Below, in pieces: positions 1 to 10,270 of a stretch of DNA of 64,000 bases (its first letter is position 1; each line of letters begins with the position of its first letter). A program made the position numbers and the translations under genes. The DNA comes from Clostridia bacterium (GTDB lineage Bacteria; Bacillota; Clostridia; Oscillospirales; CAG-272): NCBI GenBank assembly GCA_017399105.1, contig JAFQEJ010000049.1, positions 23,945 to 87,944 of the forward strand, read 5' to 3'. A model generated the notes under the pieces. It saw only the letters and a list, made by a program, of their open reading frames with translations. It ran no database searches and was not told the DNA's origin.

Positions 1-3000
1 ACCAGCATGATACCGTCTCGCGTTCCGATAACCTGCGAAATATCGCATATGCCTTCTTTGATCAGATCCTGTGCATTGCCCAGCCACACATCGGTACCAT
101 GAGTCAAGCCGGAAATCTGCATCAAGTCGGCAAAGTTTTTAGGCTTTGCATCGCAGAGAACCTGCTGAATGAAGCGAGTGCCAAACTCTGGGAGTCCGAG
201 GGTTCCCAGCGGCACACCCAGATCCTTGTCGGTAACACCGAGGGGAGCAGTAGAGGCAAAGAGCTCGTAGACCTTCTTATCGTTCATGGCGACATCCATG
301 ACGCTGGTGTCTGTATAACGCTCGAGCATCTTATATTTGGTCGGCATATCGTGTCCAAGCTCATCCAGCTTGAGGATGGTATCATGGAGATAGGAGAACT
401 GGAAGTGAGTGGTGATGATATCCGAATTGGGGTCATCGGCGGGATGCTGAACCGGGGTGAAGTCATAGATTTCGTACTCACGGGGGACAACGATAATGCC
501 GCCGGGATGCTGTCCCGTAGTGCGTTTGATACAGATACAGCCGTTGACGAGACGCTGAACCTCTGCCTTGCTGACCGAGACCTGCTTCTCCTCCAGATAT
601 TTCATGGCATAACCGTATGCGGTTTTGGATGCAAGCGTACCGATGGTTCCCGCTCTGAAGACGTTTTCCGAGCCGAAGAGTTCTTCTGTATACTTATGGA
701 CTCTGCCCTGTACATCGCCCGAGAAGTTCAGGTCGATATCGGGAGATTTATCGCCGTAGAATCCAAGGAAGGTTTCAAAGGGGATATCATGACCGTCACC
801 GATCATTTTAGTGCCGCAGAGGGGGCAGTTTTTATCGGGAAGATCGAAGCCGGAGCCCACGCTGCCATCGGTGATAAATTCCGAATGCTTGCATTCGGGG
901 CAGCGATAGTGAGGCGGAAGGGGGTTAACCTCTGAGATACCCGAAAAGCTTGCGACAACAGAGGAGCCGACCGAGCCGCGGGAGCCAACCAGATAGCCCT
1001 GGCTTTCGCTGTAAGCAACCAGCTTTTGCGCGATCATATAGAGCACTGCAAAGCCATGCTTGATGATCGAGGTCAGCTCACGGTCGAGACGGGTGGAGAC
1101 AATTTCGGGGATGTTGCCCTCATAGCCATACCATTCGCGCGCCTTGTTCCAGCAGCGATCCTGAAGCTCTTGCTCGGCGCCCTCCATGGACGGCGTGTAG
1201 GTGCCCTTGGGAATGGGGCGGACGCGCTCGCACATATCATTGATGAGGTTGGTATTGGTGACAACCACCTCATACGCCTTTTCGCTGCCGAGATATTCGA
1301 ATTCTGCAAGCATTTCTTCTGTGGTACGGAAATAGAGTCCCGATTCGCGGTCACCGTCATTCATCTTCTTAACGGCGAGAATAACCTTGCGGAAAAGATC
1401 GTCATGGCGCTCGACAAAATGCGCGTCGCAGGTGGCACAGACCGGGATGCCCAGCTCTTCACCGAGTGAACAGATGGTGCGGTTATAGCTGCGCAGTTCC
1501 TCCTCGTCCTTAGCCATCTCCTTTTCGAGCATGAAGTAGTTGTTGCAGAGCGGCTGAATTTCGAGGTAATCGTAATATTTGGCAATCTCCAGCAGCTCGG
1601 ATCGGGGCTTTCCCTGTACCACAGCCGAGAAAAGCTCACCGGCTTCACATGCCGAGCCAAAAATCAATCCCTCGCGGTGATCGTTCAGCACCGATTTGGG
1701 TATACGGGGCACGCGGTAATAATATTCGAGGTAGCTCTTGGAGATGAGCTTATAGAGATTTTTCATGCCCATCTGGTTCTTCACCAGGATGATCATATGG
1801 TAGGAGCGAAGCTTCAGCGGGTCGGCTTTATCGCTCATGGTCTGCATCATGGTGGGGATGTCGTGAATGCCTTCTTCCTTCAGACGCCCTGCCATGCGAA
1901 AAAAGATTGCTGCCAGCATTTCTGCGTCATCCGAAGCGCGGTGGTGGTTGAATTCACCCAGATTATAATGCTTTGCGATCACATCCAACTTATGGGAGCG
2001 CAGATCGGCATTGACATAGCGGGAAAGTGCCACTGTATCAAGATAGGGATTGGAGAAGGGGATGCCGTTGTCATCGCAGGCTTTTCGAATAAATCCCACA
2101 TCAAAGCCGGCGTTATGGGCGATGAGCAGGCAATCTCCTGCGAAATCGAGGAAGGATCGCACCGCTTCGGCGGTTTTAGGAGCATCAGCTACCATCTCGT
2201 CGGTGATGCCGGTGAGGGTAGTGATGTTCGCAGGGATGGGCATTTCGGGATTGACGAAGGTATTGAAAACCTCGGTGACTTCACCGCCTCTGATGCGCAC
2301 CGCACCGATTTCGGTAATGCCGCAGGTGAGGGTGGAAAGTCCGGTGGTCTCGATATCGAATACAATAAATTCGTCATCCAGCGCAGCGGCACACTCGCCA
2401 TAGACTGCGCGGGCGGTATCATCGACAAAGTATGCCTCCATACCATACAACACCTTCATGCCGTTCTTGTCAGAGGCAAGCATGGCATCGGGGAAGGACT
2501 GCACGTTGCCGTGGTCGGTGATGGCAATGGCAGGCATCCCCCACTCGGAGGCAAGATTGACGATATTATCGGGGGGGATGGTAGCATCCATGCTCGACAT
2601 GTTGGTATGCAGATGCAGTTCCACTCGTTTAACGGGAGCATTGTCACGTCGGGGAATCTGCTTGATCTGCATGATCGCCTGCGGGGTGAGGGTTAGCTCG
2701 TTATCAAAGGTATCGAACTTGACGTTGCCTTTGACAGCGAGGACTGCTGTGTATGTAATAATGTCGAGGGTACCTTTTTTCTTCTTGATCTTGGTTTTAT
2801 TGATTGCCTTCTCAATCGGCTCAGCTTCCTCCACAGGAAGCACACACTTGACCGTGATGCTGGCATAGTTATCGGTAATACCGAAGTTGAGAATGGTTTT
2901 ATCGCCGTTCCGGTTGAGCTTGCTCTCCATGGCAACCACCTGTCCCAGCATGACAACGCCGCGCTGTGCAGACGTAACCGAAGAAATGGCAACCGGATTG

Positions 3001-3746
3001 ATATTGAATTCTTCTTCGCCGTAGATCAACTCAGCACCCTCGATGTCGAAGGTCATATGGCCGATTTTATAGGTAGTATCGCTGAGCACCTCGAAGGTAC
3101 ATTCCTTATTAAAGAGTGAAGGAACGGTAGGAAGAGGCGGCTTCTCAATCTCTTCGGGAGCCTTCTCGGGCTGTGGCATGGGAGGCCTTGATGCGGCTTC
3201 TTCCTTCATGGCTTCGACCAGCGTTTCGCGTCGGCTGCGCTCGAAGGCTGCATAATCGAAAACATAGCCGCTGTCCCGTCTGATCTCCACCTCATAGGCA
3301 AGTCCGAACTCGCTCTTGATGATCCCGGCGAGGATTTCGGGTGTTTTGGCATCATAAAGCAGCTCGATACCGCCGTTGGTGAAGGAGATATCCACCGTGA
3401 TCACACCGTCGGTGATATCAAGCTTATATTCATTGAAAAAGCCGCGGGAAACAATGCCCACTCTGCCAAGCTCCATGAAAATCTGAGGCATATACTCCTT
3501 TGAAAAGAGCGAGGGAGGATAAACCGGGAAGATACGCACCGAGTTCAGCATGTAGCATTCCTTGATGCTCTCCTCTATGGCATAAAGCGTCGCCTTATCG
3601 ATTAAATGATCAAAATGAACGCTGGCTTCCACCATGCGGCGCTCTTTGTCAATACGGGCAGAAGCATCTCGTGAAGCTTCAAAAACCGGCCTTTCAGCCG
3701 GTTTCGGATTGTACTTTTTGAATAGATCAAAGAGTGTTTTTGACAT
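1..3746 (-). CDS. polC: DNA polymerase III, PolC-type alpha subunit (3' end cut by window edge)
   Basis: Replicative polymerase of low-GC Gram-positives with built-in 3'-5' proofreading. About 1248 codons are visible; full-length family members are near 1440 residues, so the C-terminus lies outside the window. In order: an N-terminal and OB-type region, a PHP motif (HLHTN, about residue 377), a DEDDh exonuclease (FDIETTG, about residue 461, inserted in the PHP domain as usual for PolC), a zinc-finger-like region (CPEC...CPLC, about 945-975) and the palm PDIDLNFSGD motif (about 996). The ATG at 3746 lies one base beyond the ispG stop and has an AGGAG site about 10 bases upstream, so translation is probably coupled. 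Identification is secure. Confidence 0.96.
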   Translation of the reverse strand, partial: MSKTLFDLFKKYNPKPAERPVFEASRDASARIDKERRMVEASVHFDHLIDKATLYAIEESIKECYMLNSVRIFPVYPPSLFSKEYMPQIFMELGRVGIVSRGFFNEYKLDITDGVITVDISFTNGGIELLYDAKTPEILAGIIKSEFGLAYEVEIRRDSGYVFDYAAFERSRRETLVEAMKEEAASRPPMPQPEKAPEEIEKPPLPTVPSLFNKECTFEVLSDTTYKIGHMTFDIEGAELIYGEEEFNINPVAISSVTSAQRGVVMLGQVVAMESKLNRNGDKTILNFGITDNYASITVKCVLPVEEAEPIEKAINKTKIKKKKGTLDIITYTAVLAVKGNVKFDTFDNELTLTPQAIMQIKQIPRRDNAPVKRVELHLHTNMSSMDATIPPDNIVNLASEWGMPAIAITDHGNVQSFPDAMLASDKNGMKVLYGMEAYFVDDTARAVYGECAAALDDEFIVFDIETTGLSTLTCGITEIGAVRIRGGEVTEVFNTFVNPEMPIPANITTLTGITDEMVADAPKTAEAVRSFLDFAGDCLLIAHNAGFDVGFIRKACDDNGIPFSNPYLDTVALSRYVNADLRSHKLDVIAKHYNLGEFNHHRASDDAEMLAAIFFRMAGRLKEEGIHDIPTMMQTMSDKADPLKLRSYHMIILVKNQMGMKNLYKLISKSYLEYYYRVPRIPKSVLNDHREGLIFGSACEAGELFSAVVQGKPRSELLEIAKYYDYLEIQPLCNNYFMLEKEMAKDEEELRSYNRTICSLGEELGIPVCATCDAHFVERHDDLFRKVILAVKKMNDGDRESGLYFRTTEEMLAEFEYLGSEKAYEVVVTNTNLINDMCERVRPIPKGTYTPSMEGAEQELQDRCWNKAREWYGYEGNIPEIVSTRLDRELTSIIKHGFAVLYMIAQKLVAYSESQGYLVGSRGSVGSSVVASFSGISEVNPLPPHYRCPECKHSEFITDGSVGSGFDLPDKNCPLCGTKMIGDGHDIPFETFLGFYGDKSPDIDLNFSGDVQGRVHKYTEELFGSENVFRAGTIGTLASKTAYGYAMKYLEEKQVSVSKAEVQRLVNGCICIKRTTGQHPGGIIVVPREYEIYDFTPVQHPADDPNSDIITTHFQFSYLHDTILKLDELGHDMPTKYKMLERYTDTSVMDVAMNDKKVYELFASTAPLGVTDKDLGVPLGTLGLPEFGTRFIQQVLCDAKPKNFADLMQISGLTHGTDVWLGNAQDLIKEGICDISQVIGTRDGIML

Positions 3747-3747
3747 C

Positions 3748-4842
3748 TCACTTAATCTCCTGCATTTTTTTGATCTCGTTTAACAATACGTCGATGATAT
3801 CGCCTTCGCCGATCTTGCGGATGATTTCTCCGCGGCGGATAAGTACAGCCTCACCTCTGCCGCCTGCAATACCGATATCGGCTTCACGCGCTTCACCGGG
3901 GCCATTGACTGCACAGCCCATAACGGCTACCTTCATGGAGCGCTTCAACCGGAGCTCTCCTGCGCGGCGTTCCAGCTCTGCTGCCAGGGAAATCAAGTCG
4001 ATCTTGGTTCTGCCGCAGGTAGGGCAGGAGACAATATTGAGGTTTGCGCCTGCTTCACAGCTTGAAGCCCGCAGAATAGCTTTTGCCGCGCCGATTTCAT
4101 CGGTGGGATCTGCGGTCAGCGAGACGCGGATTGTATCGCCGATGCCATCGCAAAGGAGTGCTCCGATGCCCACCGCCGACTTGATCCTGCCCATATCGGC
4201 ACCGCCCGCTTCGGTTACGCCAAGATGAAGAGGATAATCACAGCGCTCGGCGAGAATACGGTTGGCGCGCACCATTTCACGGGGAGTCGAAGCCTTGATG
4301 GATATGATGATATCGTTGAAATCGAATTTTTCCAGCAGCGAAGCGTGATACATTGCGCTCTCAGCCAATGCTTCAGCAGTGGGTGCGCCATATTTTTCGA
4401 GGACACTCTTCTCAAGCGATCCGCTGTTTACTCCAATGCGGATAGGGATATTTCTTGCCGCACAGGCAGTTGCCACTGCCTTAACACGCGAATCCTCACC
4501 GATGTTACCGGGATTGATGCGGATTTTATCCACACCGAGAGAAGCGCACTCGAGAGCAATTCTGTAATCGTAGTGGATATCGGCAACGACGGGGATGGTA
4601 ACGCCGGATTCCTTCATTGCGGGAATGGCGCGGGCGGCTTCGACTGTGGGAACGGCGATGCGAACAATCTCACAGCCTGCCTTTTGAAGTGCGAGACACT
4701 GAGAGACAACCGCGCCGATATCCTCTGCGGGGGCATTTGCCATGGACTGAATGGCAATAGGAGCATCACCGCCGAGGTAAATATCGCCGACCTTGATTTT
4801 TCTTGTGTTTCTTCTATATTGATTATAATCGTAAATACTCAT
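3748..4842 (-). CDS. ispG: 4-hydroxy-3-methylbut-2-enyl diphosphate synthase (flavodoxin)
   Basis: Penultimate MEP-pathway step: converts MEcPP to HMBPP with a [4Fe-4S] cluster. 364 residues, normal for the bacterial two-domain form. The cluster cysteines are seen in SCPTCGRT and in MGCAVNGPGEA, followed by the conserved glutamate. The start overlaps the rseP stop as ATGA and shows no strong Shine-Dalgarno site, which points to translational coupling. Its partner dxr lies two genes upstream in the same transcript. Confidence 0.97.
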   Translation of the reverse strand: MSIYDYNQYRRNTRKIKVGDIYLGGDAPIAIQSMANAPAEDIGAVVSQCLALQKAGCEIVRIAVPTVEAARAIPAMKESGVTIPVVADIHYDYRIALECASLGVDKIRINPGNIGEDSRVKAVATACAARNIPIRIGVNSGSLEKSVLEKYGAPTAEALAESAMYHASLLEKFDFNDIIISIKASTPREMVRANRILAERCDYPLHLGVTEAGGADMGRIKSAVGIGALLCDGIGDTIRVSLTADPTDEIGAAKAILRASSCEAGANLNIVSCPTCGRTKIDLISLAAELERRAGELRLKRSMKVAVMGCAVNGPGEAREADIGIAGGRGEAVLIRRGEIIRKIGEGDIIDVLLNEIKKMQEIK

Positions 4843-5867
4843 TTGATAAAGATTTTTGTAATGTCCTTATAGGTAATGAAAATCATAAGGAGCATCAGCA
4901 GGACGATGCCGACAAAGTGGACAAAGCCCTCGTATTCGGGATTGATGGGCTTGCGGCGGAAGAGTTCGATCACCTGAAATACCAGTCTTCCTCCGTCAAG
5001 TGCGGGCAGGGGGAGCAGATTGAAAATACCCAGATTCAGCGAAATCAGTGCACAGAGGAAGATGAGATTTGTGCTTCCCTGCTCTGCCGCCTCGCCGATG
5101 GCTGTGGTAACGCCCACGGGACCCGACATCTGCTCGACTCCATACTTGCCTGTGATCAAATCGATGAAAGAATGCCAGATCATCTTCACTGAAGCAATCG
5201 ACTGATAAAAGGCATGTCTGATGACGGTAAGCGGCGTTTTATCCACCGCTTCCACCTTAAAATCAGCATAACCGAAAAGGGTTCCCTCGGTCACATCGGT
5301 GGGAAATACCACATCCTCAATGATAACCTTATTTCCCGCACGCTCAACCTCCACATCCACGGGAGTTGTGACCCGCATGAGGGTGTAGACCAGCTCGGTG
5401 GAAATATGCATGCGCTCACCATCGATTTTTTTAATAGTATCGCCGATGCGAAGTCCGGACTCCTCGGATAGTGCATTGGCGCTGTTGAAGCGAAGAATTG
5501 TAGTAGAACCGAGAGTATCGTTCGCTGCTACCAGTGCCGACATGAGGATAACGCCCAGCAGCAGATTCATGAAGGCACCTGCCGCCGTAATGATCATGCG
5601 CTTCCAGACCGCTTTTCTGCAAAATGCGCGTTCATCGTCTGAATCCTCATCCTCGCCTACCATACTGACAAAGCCTCCGATGGGAAGCAGGCGCAGGGAA
5701 TAGACAATGCCGGTCTTTTTCGATCGGTGAGAGATCAGTCTGGGACCCATACCGAGAGCAAATTCTCGAACAGCCACATCAAAACTGCGAGCGGCAATAA
5801 AATGCCCCAGCTCGTGAATAAAAATAAGCACACCGAAGACAAGCAGAGCGATCAGAATGGTAATCAT
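4839..5867 (-). CDS. rseP: RIP metalloprotease RseP / site-2 protease
   Basis: Membrane-embedded zinc protease that cleaves transmembrane anti-sigma factors and remnant signal peptides. 342 residues. The zinc motif HELGH is in the first membrane segment (about residues 19-23), a PDZ domain lies in the middle, and the C-terminal LPLPALDGGRL supplies the third ligand. I place the start at ATG 5867 because GGAGG lies 6 bases before it; a TTG one codon upstream is too close. It sits between dxr and ispG, the usual Firmicutes arrangement. Confidence 0.95.
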   Translation of the reverse strand: MITILIALLVFGVLIFIHELGHFIAARSFDVAVREFALGMGPRLISHRSKKTGIVYSLRLLPIGGFVSMVGEDEDSDDERAFCRKAVWKRMIITAAGAFMNLLLGVILMSALVAANDTLGSTTILRFNSANALSEESGLRIGDTIKKIDGERMHISTELVYTLMRVTTPVDVEVERAGNKVIIEDVVFPTDVTEGTLFGYADFKVEAVDKTPLTVIRHAFYQSIASVKMIWHSFIDLITGKYGVEQMSGPVGVTTAIGEAAEQGSTNLIFLCALISLNLGIFNLLPLPALDGGRLVFQVIELFRRKPINPEYEGFVHFVGIVLLMLLMIFITYKDITKIFIK

Positions 5868-5891
5868 CAAATTCCTCCGTCAGAGAAAAGG

Positions 5892-7046
5892 TTAATGTTT
5901 GGCGAAATAGTTGTCAACCGCAGCTCTTGCGGCAGCGTCGGTTTCCATGATGACCTCAAGGCTGTCGGCAGCATGGTGGTCACAGCTTTCAGCGACCTCC
6001 GAAACCACGTCAAAGATGTCGGTAAAGGAAATTTTATTCTGCAGAAAGAGCTCCACGGCACGTTCATTGGCACCGTTCATGGCAGCGGGTACGGTTCCTC
6101 CGCGCTTGATGGCGGATATTGCTGCAGGCAGGAGAATAAAGGTATCGGTATCGGGCTTCATAAAGCTGAGCGTACCAAGTGCCGTAAGATCCAGCCGTTT
6201 GCTGTCATTATGTTCACGTTCAGGATAGCAGACTGCGTAGCCGATACAGGTGCGCATATCGGGCAATCCCATCTGCGCGATGACTGCACCGTCACAGAAT
6301 TGTACCATCGAGTGAATAATACTCTCACGGTGCACCACCACATCGATTTTATCGGGAGAGATGCCGAAGAGATGTACCGCTTCGATGACCTCGAGACCTT
6401 TGTTCATCAGCGAGGCACTGTCCACCGTAATTTTTGCTCCCATCGACCATGTCGGATGGGCAAGAGCGTCAGCTTTGGTCATGCCTGCGAGCTGATCGCG
6501 CTTCATACCGAAGAAAGGGCCGCCCGAGCAGGTAATCAGAATACGCTCAAGCTCGCTCTGATTGCCGCTGCGAAGGCATTGATCAATGGCGCTGTGCTCA
6601 CTGTCCACAGGGATAACCTTGACACCGCGGGCTTTTGCTTCGCTCATGACTAGATCACCGGCACAGACGAGGGTTTCCTTATTGGCAAGGGCGATGTTCT
6701 TCCCTTCACCGATGGCGGCGAGGGTCGGCTCGAGTCCGGCAATGCCCATGGTAGCATTAAGAACGGTTGAGGCCTTTGTCATTGCCGCCGCTTCGATGAC
6801 CGCATTTCTGCCGCCGAGGACGATTGTATTGGTATCGGCTACCTTTACCTGCAGGGCAAGGGCGGAGCGCTCATCCTCCACGGCACAGATGCGGGGAGAA
6901 AAGGCGCGGATCTGATCCTCGAGCAGAGCGATATTTGATCTTGCGGTGATGACATCGACGGTAATATTCTGCCGTCTTGCCACGTCGAGTGTCTGCGTTC
7001 CGATGGATCCGGTGGATCCAAGCACAGCCACAGATTTGAGTTGCAT
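5892..7046 (-). CDS. dxr: 1-deoxy-D-xylulose 5-phosphate reductoisomerase
   Basis: First committed MEP-pathway step: NADPH-dependent rearrangement and reduction of DXP to MEP. 384 residues, a standard length. The N-terminal NADPH-binding GSTGSIGTQTLDV is present, as are the catalytic-loop regions (VDSEHSAIDQCL, SASLMNKGLEVIEA and VHRESIIHSMV). An AGAGGA site precedes the ATG. It is cotranscribed with cdsA, uppS, rseP and ispG, grouping isoprenoid supply with undecaprenyl-phosphate synthesis. Confidence 0.97.
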   Translation of the reverse strand: MQLKSVAVLGSTGSIGTQTLDVARRQNITVDVITARSNIALLEDQIRAFSPRICAVEDERSALALQVKVADTNTIVLGGRNAVIEAAAMTKASTVLNATMGIAGLEPTLAAIGEGKNIALANKETLVCAGDLVMSEAKARGVKVIPVDSEHSAIDQCLRSGNQSELERILITCSGGPFFGMKRDQLAGMTKADALAHPTWSMGAKITVDSASLMNKGLEVIEAVHLFGISPDKIDVVVHRESIIHSMVQFCDGAVIAQMGLPDMRTCIGYAVCYPEREHNDSKRLDLTALGTLSFMKPDTDTFILLPAAISAIKRGGTVPAAMNGANERAVELFLQNKISFTDIFDVVSEVAESCDHHAADSLEVIMETDAAARAAVDNYFAKH

Positions 7047-7086
7047 GGATATGTCCTCTGTTTATTGTAATATTATATGCGCGTCC

Positions 7087-7920
7087 TCAGGAAAAAAGAT
7101 TGAAGAAGGACGAAATGGTACTGAGAATCACAAAGAAGGGGGCTACAGAGATGATGCTGTCAAAACGGTCAACCACACCTCCGTGACCGGGGAAAAGCTT
7201 TCCGTAATCCTTAATGCCGTACTGACGCTTGATGATTGACGCAACAAGATCGCCGAACATGGAGATAATCGACACGACAAGTGCGGTGACAATCATGGCG
7301 AGATAATTTGGAGTCGCATCAAAGAAGTGATCGATCACAAAACCGTAAATGCAGAAGGAGAGCACATTGACAGCAATGCCGCCAACCGCACCTTCCACCG
7401 TTTTCTTGGGGCTGACCTCGGGAATGAGCTTATGCTTTCCGAAAAGAACGCCGATAAAATAGGCGCCGATATCGGTCATCCATGCGCCGACGAAGATCAG
7501 CAGATAGGTAAACAGACCGTTTGGCATATCACGCACCAGTATAATGGAGGTAATGCCAAAAATCACATAAAAATTCGCAGCAAAGGCGGTAATCAGACGG
7601 TTGATATCCTGCTTACCCTTGTACACCACCGCCAGCGACATCATATAAAACATCAGCAGGAAGAGAATGCAGAAGGCAAAGCCGAAAAAGCTCTCCAGAC
7701 TCGATGTATATCTTGCAAGAAAGGGCAGACCGAGTGCACAGAGATAGACCGGCAGAGAAACGGCGACATTTTTATGATAACCGAGACAGCGAAGCATTTC
7801 AAAGCTGCCGACTGTCGAAAAAAGCACCATTAGAACAACAAGAAGAACTGTATCGGTAAAGAAGTGACAGGGGATCAGCGTCACTGCCATAACGATTCCG
7901 GTCAGAATGCGTTGTTTCAT
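7087..7920 (-). CDS. cdsA: phosphatidate cytidylyltransferase
   Basis: Integral membrane enzyme making CDP-diacylglycerol from phosphatidate and CTP. 277 residues with about eight hydrophobic segments. The C-terminal CTP_transf_1 signature is clear (GDLVASIIKRQYGIKDYG, then PGHGGVVDRFDS). The ATG at 7920 is preferred because GGAGG lies 9 bases upstream; a TTG two codons earlier is only 3 bases from the same site. The uppS stop ends 2 bases before this start. Confidence 0.94.
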   Translation of the reverse strand: MKQRILTGIVMAVTLIPCHFFTDTVLLVVLMVLFSTVGSFEMLRCLGYHKNVAVSLPVYLCALGLPFLARYTSSLESFFGFAFCILFLLMFYMMSLAVVYKGKQDINRLITAFAANFYVIFGITSIILVRDMPNGLFTYLLIFVGAWMTDIGAYFIGVLFGKHKLIPEVSPKKTVEGAVGGIAVNVLSFCIYGFVIDHFFDATPNYLAMIVTALVVSIISMFGDLVASIIKRQYGIKDYGKLFPGHGGVVDRFDSIISVAPFFVILSTISSFFNLFS

Positions 7921-7922
7921 GA

Positions 7923-8636
7923 TCAAACACCTCCGAAGCGGCGTTTTCTGCCGTTAAATTCGAGGATTGCGCGATCGACATCGGCAGAGGAAAAATCGGG
8001 CCAGAGCGTATCGCAGAAGTACAGCTCAGCATAGGCAGCCTGCCAGAGAAGGAAGTTGGAGAGTCTCATCTTGCCGCCTGTACGGACAATCAGATCGGGC
8101 GGAGGCGAATTTTTGGTGTACAGATGCGCACCGATGGTTTCCTCTGTTACGGGTTCACCTGCCGCAATCGCTTCGTTCACCGCGTGGACAAGCTCATTCC
8201 TGCCGCCGTAATTGATAGCGATATTAAGGGTGCGGGCGTTATTCTTCGACTTTTCCTCGATCTCTTCCATGTCGCGCTGCACCTTTTCGGAGAAAGGCGC
8301 TTTACTGCCCAGAAAGATGATACGGATGTTGCGCTTCATCATGGTATCGGCGGCCTTTTTGATATAGTCCCCGAAGAGCTTCATGATAGCATCCACCTCG
8401 CGCTTGGGACGCTTCCAGTTTTCAGTGGAGAAAGCATAGACGGTGACCGTATCGATGCCGATATCGCCGCAGTATTCGGTGATATCGCTGAAAACGCGCG
8501 CTCCCACGGTATGACCGTATTCACGGGGCATTCCCTTTGTCTTCGCCCAGCGGCCATTGCCGTCCATGATAAAGGCGATATGCTTCAGCGCGCTTGTATC
8601 CGGCTTTGTATTCGGTTGACTTGAAAATTCGGGCAT
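7923..8636 (-). CDS. uppS: isoprenyl transferase (undecaprenyl diphosphate synthase)
   Basis: Cis-prenyltransferase that adds isopentenyl units to FPP to make the C55 carrier for peptidoglycan and wall polymers. 237 residues. The pyrophosphate-binding motif (IAFIMDGNGRWAK, about residues 21-33) and the C-terminal RTGGKMRLSNFLLWQAAYAE are both intact. GGAGG lies 7 bases before the ATG. A strong hairpin lies between frr and this gene. Confidence 0.96.
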   Translation of the reverse strand: MPEFSSQPNTKPDTSALKHIAFIMDGNGRWAKTKGMPREYGHTVGARVFSDITEYCGDIGIDTVTVYAFSTENWKRPKREVDAIMKLFGDYIKKAADTMMKRNIRIIFLGSKAPFSEKVQRDMEEIEEKSKNNARTLNIAINYGGRNELVHAVNEAIAAGEPVTEETIGAHLYTKNSPPPDLIVRTGGKMRLSNFLLWQAAYAELYFCDTLWPDFSSADVDRAILEFNGRKRRFGGV

Positions 8637-8657
8637 AGCAAAGCCTCCAAGAAAAAT

Positions 8658-8693
8658 GGGACAGTCCCGTGGGAACCCGTGGGATTCTGTCCC
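8658..8693 (-). terminator. Intrinsic terminator between frr and uppS
   Basis: GGGACAG pairs with CTGTCCC, with a second TCCC/GGGA pairing inside. On the minus strand it is followed by ATTTTT. It probably limits read-through from the rpsB-frr part of the cluster into uppS. It belongs to a recurring G-R-GACTG-type stem family in this window. Confidence 0.75.
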
Positions 8694-8741
8694 GTTTGAT
8701 CGTTATTTTTATGATAAAATGGGAGAGTGGATCTCAGGCAC

Positions 8742-9296
8742 TCAGATTGCCATGATCTCCTTTTCCTTGGCAGCGGTGATCTCGTCAAGCTCCTTGATAT
8801 ACTTATCGGTGAGATCCTGAATAGACTTTTCGGAAGCTTTCTGCTCATCCTCGGTCATCTCGGACTTCTTCTTCATATCCTTGCACTTGTCATTGGCATC
8901 GCGGCGGATATTGCGGATGGAAACCTTTGCTTCCTCACCCATCTTGGAAACCTGCTTGGAGAGCTCCTTACGTCTTTCCTCGGTGAGCTGGGGGAACTGG
9001 AGACGGATAACCTTACCGTCGTTCTGGGGCTGAAGACCGATATCGGCAACGATGATTGCCTTTTCGATGTTCTTCAAAGTGGTAGCATCCCAAGGCTGGA
9101 TCGCGATGGTACGGGGATCGGTAACCTTAACCTCTGCCATCTGTGTGATCTGAGTGGGAGCGCCGTAATATTCAACGGTGACCTTATCGAGAATGGAGAT
9201 GTTTGCACGACCTGCACGTACACCTGCCAGCTCTTCCTTGTACACCGAGATGGATTTCTTCATTTTCTCTTCGTATTCTTTAACATTCAGCTTCAT
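8742..9296 (-). CDS. frr: ribosome recycling factor
   Basis: Splits post-termination ribosomes together with EF-G. 184 residues from the chosen start, against about 185 for the family. The coiled-coil bundle is typical, with VRAGRANISILDKVTVEYYG near the N-terminus and IRNIRRDANDKCKDM in the middle. I choose ATG 9296 because GGAGG lies 7 bases upstream; an in-frame start 11 codons earlier would put that site inside the gene. It is followed downstream by the terminator at 8658. Confidence 0.96.
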   Translation of the reverse strand: MKLNVKEYEEKMKKSISVYKEELAGVRAGRANISILDKVTVEYYGAPTQITQMAEVKVTDPRTIAIQPWDATTLKNIEKAIIVADIGLQPQNDGKVIRLQFPQLTEERRKELSKQVSKMGEEAKVSIRNIRRDANDKCKDMKKKSEMTEDEQKASEKSIQDLTDKYIKELDEITAAKEKEIMAI

Positions 9297-9344
9297 TATA
9301 TGTTCCTCCGTTATAGGTATTATTTTCAATCTGTTCGGTAAATT

Positions 9345-10073
9345 TTATTCTTCTTTGCCGTTGACGATGGTACCGATGGTCTCACCCATGATGGCACGGA
9401 TGATATTATTAGGATCATCGAGACCGAAGAGCAGGATAGGCAGATTGTTATCCATACTCAGCGAGGTAGCGGTGCTGTCAAGAGCATTCAAGCCATGGGA
9501 GAGGATATCGCGGTAATTGATCTGAGCCAGCTTCTTTGCATCGGGATGAAGCTTGGGGTCTGCGGTGTAAACGCCGTCCACATTCTTGGCTAGGAGAACG
9601 ATGTCGGCATTGATCTCAACAGCTCGCAGCACTGCCGCTGTATCGGTAGAGAAGAAGGGACTGCCGATGCCGCAGCCGAAGATGCAGACGCGGCCTTTTT
9701 CGAGATGAGAGACTGCTTTATTACGGATATAGGGTTCTGCACACTCCTTCATTTCGATGGCTGTGAGTACGCGGGTATCGACACCGATCTGTTCAAGAGC
9801 ATCCTGCAGTGCCAGTGAGTTGATAACGGTAGCCAGCATACCCATATGGTCGGCTCTTGTTCTGTCCATCTTGGTACCCATTCTGCCGCGCCAGATATTA
9901 CCGGCACCGACAACAATACCGACCTGCACGCCCATTTCGGTACACTTTTTGATGGTCATACAGATTTCATTGACAAAGTCGTAGTTGAGTATACCCTTTC
10001 CGCCGGCTGCAAGAGCCTCACCGGAAAGTTTAAGAAGAACGCGTTTATACTTCGGATTCATTGCTTCGGACAT
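9345..10073 (-). CDS. pyrH: UMP kinase
   Basis: Bacterial hexameric UMP kinase of the amino acid kinase fold, making UDP from UMP. About 242 residues. Motifs include [12 protein letters not shown] at the N-terminus, the GAGNIWRG nucleotide loop, and the C-terminal [19 protein letters not shown]. The start is uncertain: a GTG at 10085, ATG 10073 and ATG 10061 are all in frame. ATG 10073 has a GGGGAT stretch at a workable distance. A large hairpin separates it from tsf. Confidence 0.95.
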   Translation of the reverse strand: MSEAMNPKYKRVLLKLSGEALAAGGKGILNYDFVNEICMTIKKCTEMGVQVGIVVGAGNIWRGRMGTKMDRTRADHMGMLATVINSLALQDALEQIGVDTRVLTAIEMKECAEPYIRNKAVSHLEKGRVCIFGCGIGSPFFSTDTAAVLRAVEINADIVLLAKNVDGVYTADPKLHPDAKKLAQINYRDILSHGLNALDSTATSLSMDNNLPILLFGLDDPNNIIRAIMGETIGTIVNGKEE

Positions 10074-10196
10074 AACAATCCCCACTTTCGATATAACATT
10101 TCATAGGCTTACACTATTTTACCGCAAAATCTTCTTTTTGTAAATATGTTCTCCACTTTTTTTACGCCTATTTCACATTTTATTATCGCTCATGAA

Positions 10197-10236
10197 AATA
10201 ACCTGCCAGCTTGCAAATGTAAGATGACAGGTTATT
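10197..10236 (-). terminator. Long hairpin between tsf and pyrH
   Basis: A 40-base stem-loop with 9 perfect outer pairs (AATAACCTG/CAGGTTATT) and a nearly continuous inner stem closing on an AA loop. The U-run on the minus strand is short (TTATTTT), so it may be a partial terminator or an RNA-processing site that sets rpsB-tsf output above that of pyrH-frr. Confidence 0.6.
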
Positions 10237-10270
10237 GTTTAAAAGTTCAGGATTTTTCAGCTCTGATCAA

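Noticed and set aside
99..2696. Long plus-strand reading frames of 279 and 340 codons
   Set aside because: They lie opposite polC, which is intact in the other direction with PHP, exonuclease and palm motifs. They have no ribosome-binding sites or recognisable domains.
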